Below are positions 8,633-8,931 of a stretch of DNA of 8,931 nt, in pieces (within the stretch, counting starts at the first letter, position 1; each line of letters starts with the position of its first letter). The notes under the pieces are model-generated. The model saw only the letters and a list, made by a program, of their open reading frames with translations. It made no database searches and had not been told where the DNA came from. Origin of the DNA: an uncultured Porphyromonadaceae bacterium (lineage in GTDB: Bacteria > Bacteroidota > Bacteroidia > Bacteroidales > Muribaculaceae); NCBI GenBank assembly GCA_900551515.1, contig URWH01000072.1, positions 1-8,931 of the forward strand. The letters are read 5' to 3'. A program made the translations under genes and the position numbers.

Positions 8633-8931
8633 TTAAGCTTTGATTAGTTTATCCCGCAAATTAGCACGGTTTTCCGGGAATTTCAAGCCATGTAATTGAA
8701 AAAAATTTTTATTCAGGAAAAACTCGGTCATCTTAAGCAGCTCCAAGACTTCCCGCTGTTGCGGATGGTAATTTTTATCCACAATATACTGCGGAAAGGC
8801 ATAAAGCCGGTCTTTATAAGGCTCTCCGGCCGCGGCACAGACAGCCTTGCCGGTTTTTGGCGAAACATATTTCAGGTTTTCCCGGCTGCCGGTAGCAGCG
8901 CACTCACTTAAATCAAGCCCGATACCGAGAT
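8633..8931 (-). CDS. recO: DNA repair protein RecO, C-terminal part (5' end outside the window)
   Basis: A minus-strand frame is open from the right edge to TAA at 8635-8633, giving the last 98 residues of a protein. It reads GLDLSECAATGSRENLKYVS near the start, then SPKTGKAVC, AGEPYKDRL and a helical end (VLELLKMTEFFLNKNFF). This pattern is characteristic of the C-terminal region of RecO from Alphaproteobacteria. RecO helps RecR load RecA onto SSB-coated single-stranded DNA during gap repair. The family's zinc cysteines are not fully present (C10 and C31 only), as I expect for alphaproteobacterial members. It ends just before the gyrase-like frame and on the same strand. Alphaproteobacterial genomes often place parC near recO, which fits the ParC-like start of the next gene. 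Confidence 0.75.
   Translation of the reverse strand, partial: LGIGLDLSECAATGSRENLKYVSPKTGKAVCAAAGEPYKDRLYAFPQYIVDKNYHPQQREVLELLKMTEFFLNKNFFQLHGLKFPENRANLRDKLIKA

Noticed and set aside
8651..8690. TTG, 20-nt spacer and TAATTTGC on the minus strand, resembling a Bacteroidota promoter for gyrA
   Set aside because: The -7 match is one base short of TAnnTTTG, and the site lies inside the recO coding tail, which looks alphaproteobacterial, so the consensus may not apply.

Overview
The left and central part of the window (about 200-8200) looks like a Bacteroidales genome, perhaps Muribaculaceae-like. The signs are Bacteroidota-type promoters (a -33 TTTG/TTG box, a 19-nt spacer, a -7 TAnnTTTG box), almost no Shine-Dalgarno sequences, and family variants typical of the order: a SPOR protein beside tpiA, a duplicated DUF1599 protein, a DoxX/MauE-like membrane protein, and a GyrA whose C-terminal domain matches Bacteroides-type GyrA. 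All convincing genes lie on the minus strand.

Read in the direction of transcription (right to left), the layout is: the C-terminal 98 codons of recO (8633-8931); gyrA (6041-8524, probably starting further upstream); a secreted TPR protein (4771-6003, 37 nt after gyrA); a terminator hairpin (4647-4685) whose T-rich tail also supplies the -33 box of the next promoter; a 59-aa two-helix membrane protein (4349-4528); a promoter and then a duplicated DUF1599 protein (3615-4151); by ATGA overlap, a DoxX/MauE-like six-helix membrane protein that runs without a stop into triosephosphate isomerase (1486-3618); a strong inverted repeat; a SPOR-domain protein (822-1313); and folE (201-779). The stretch from DUF1599 to folE is a compact cluster combining glycolysis (tpiA), GTP cyclohydrolase I (folE) and envelope proteins.

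The right edge does not match the rest. The recO tail resembles alphaproteobacterial RecO, and the first ~95-100 residues of the gyrase-like ORF resemble alphaproteobacterial ParC, which in alphaproteobacteria often lies near recO. From about residue 103 onward the protein is Bacteroidales GyrA. The switch falls in a near-universal motif around the catalytic tyrosine (about 8215-8300). The window therefore holds either a cross-phylum recombinant topoisomerase gene or, at least as likely, a chimeric assembly join in a conserved stretch. The ParC-like N-terminus also has no ATG, GTG or TTG start.

Separately, the DoxX-TpiA ORF may be a real gene fusion or the product of one extra base in an A6 run. 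Both anomalies sit beside homopolymers, so sequence accuracy should be settled before any biological reading. No tRNA, rRNA, CRISPR array or insertion sequence was seen. These family assignments come from recognition of protein motifs; no database search was run.
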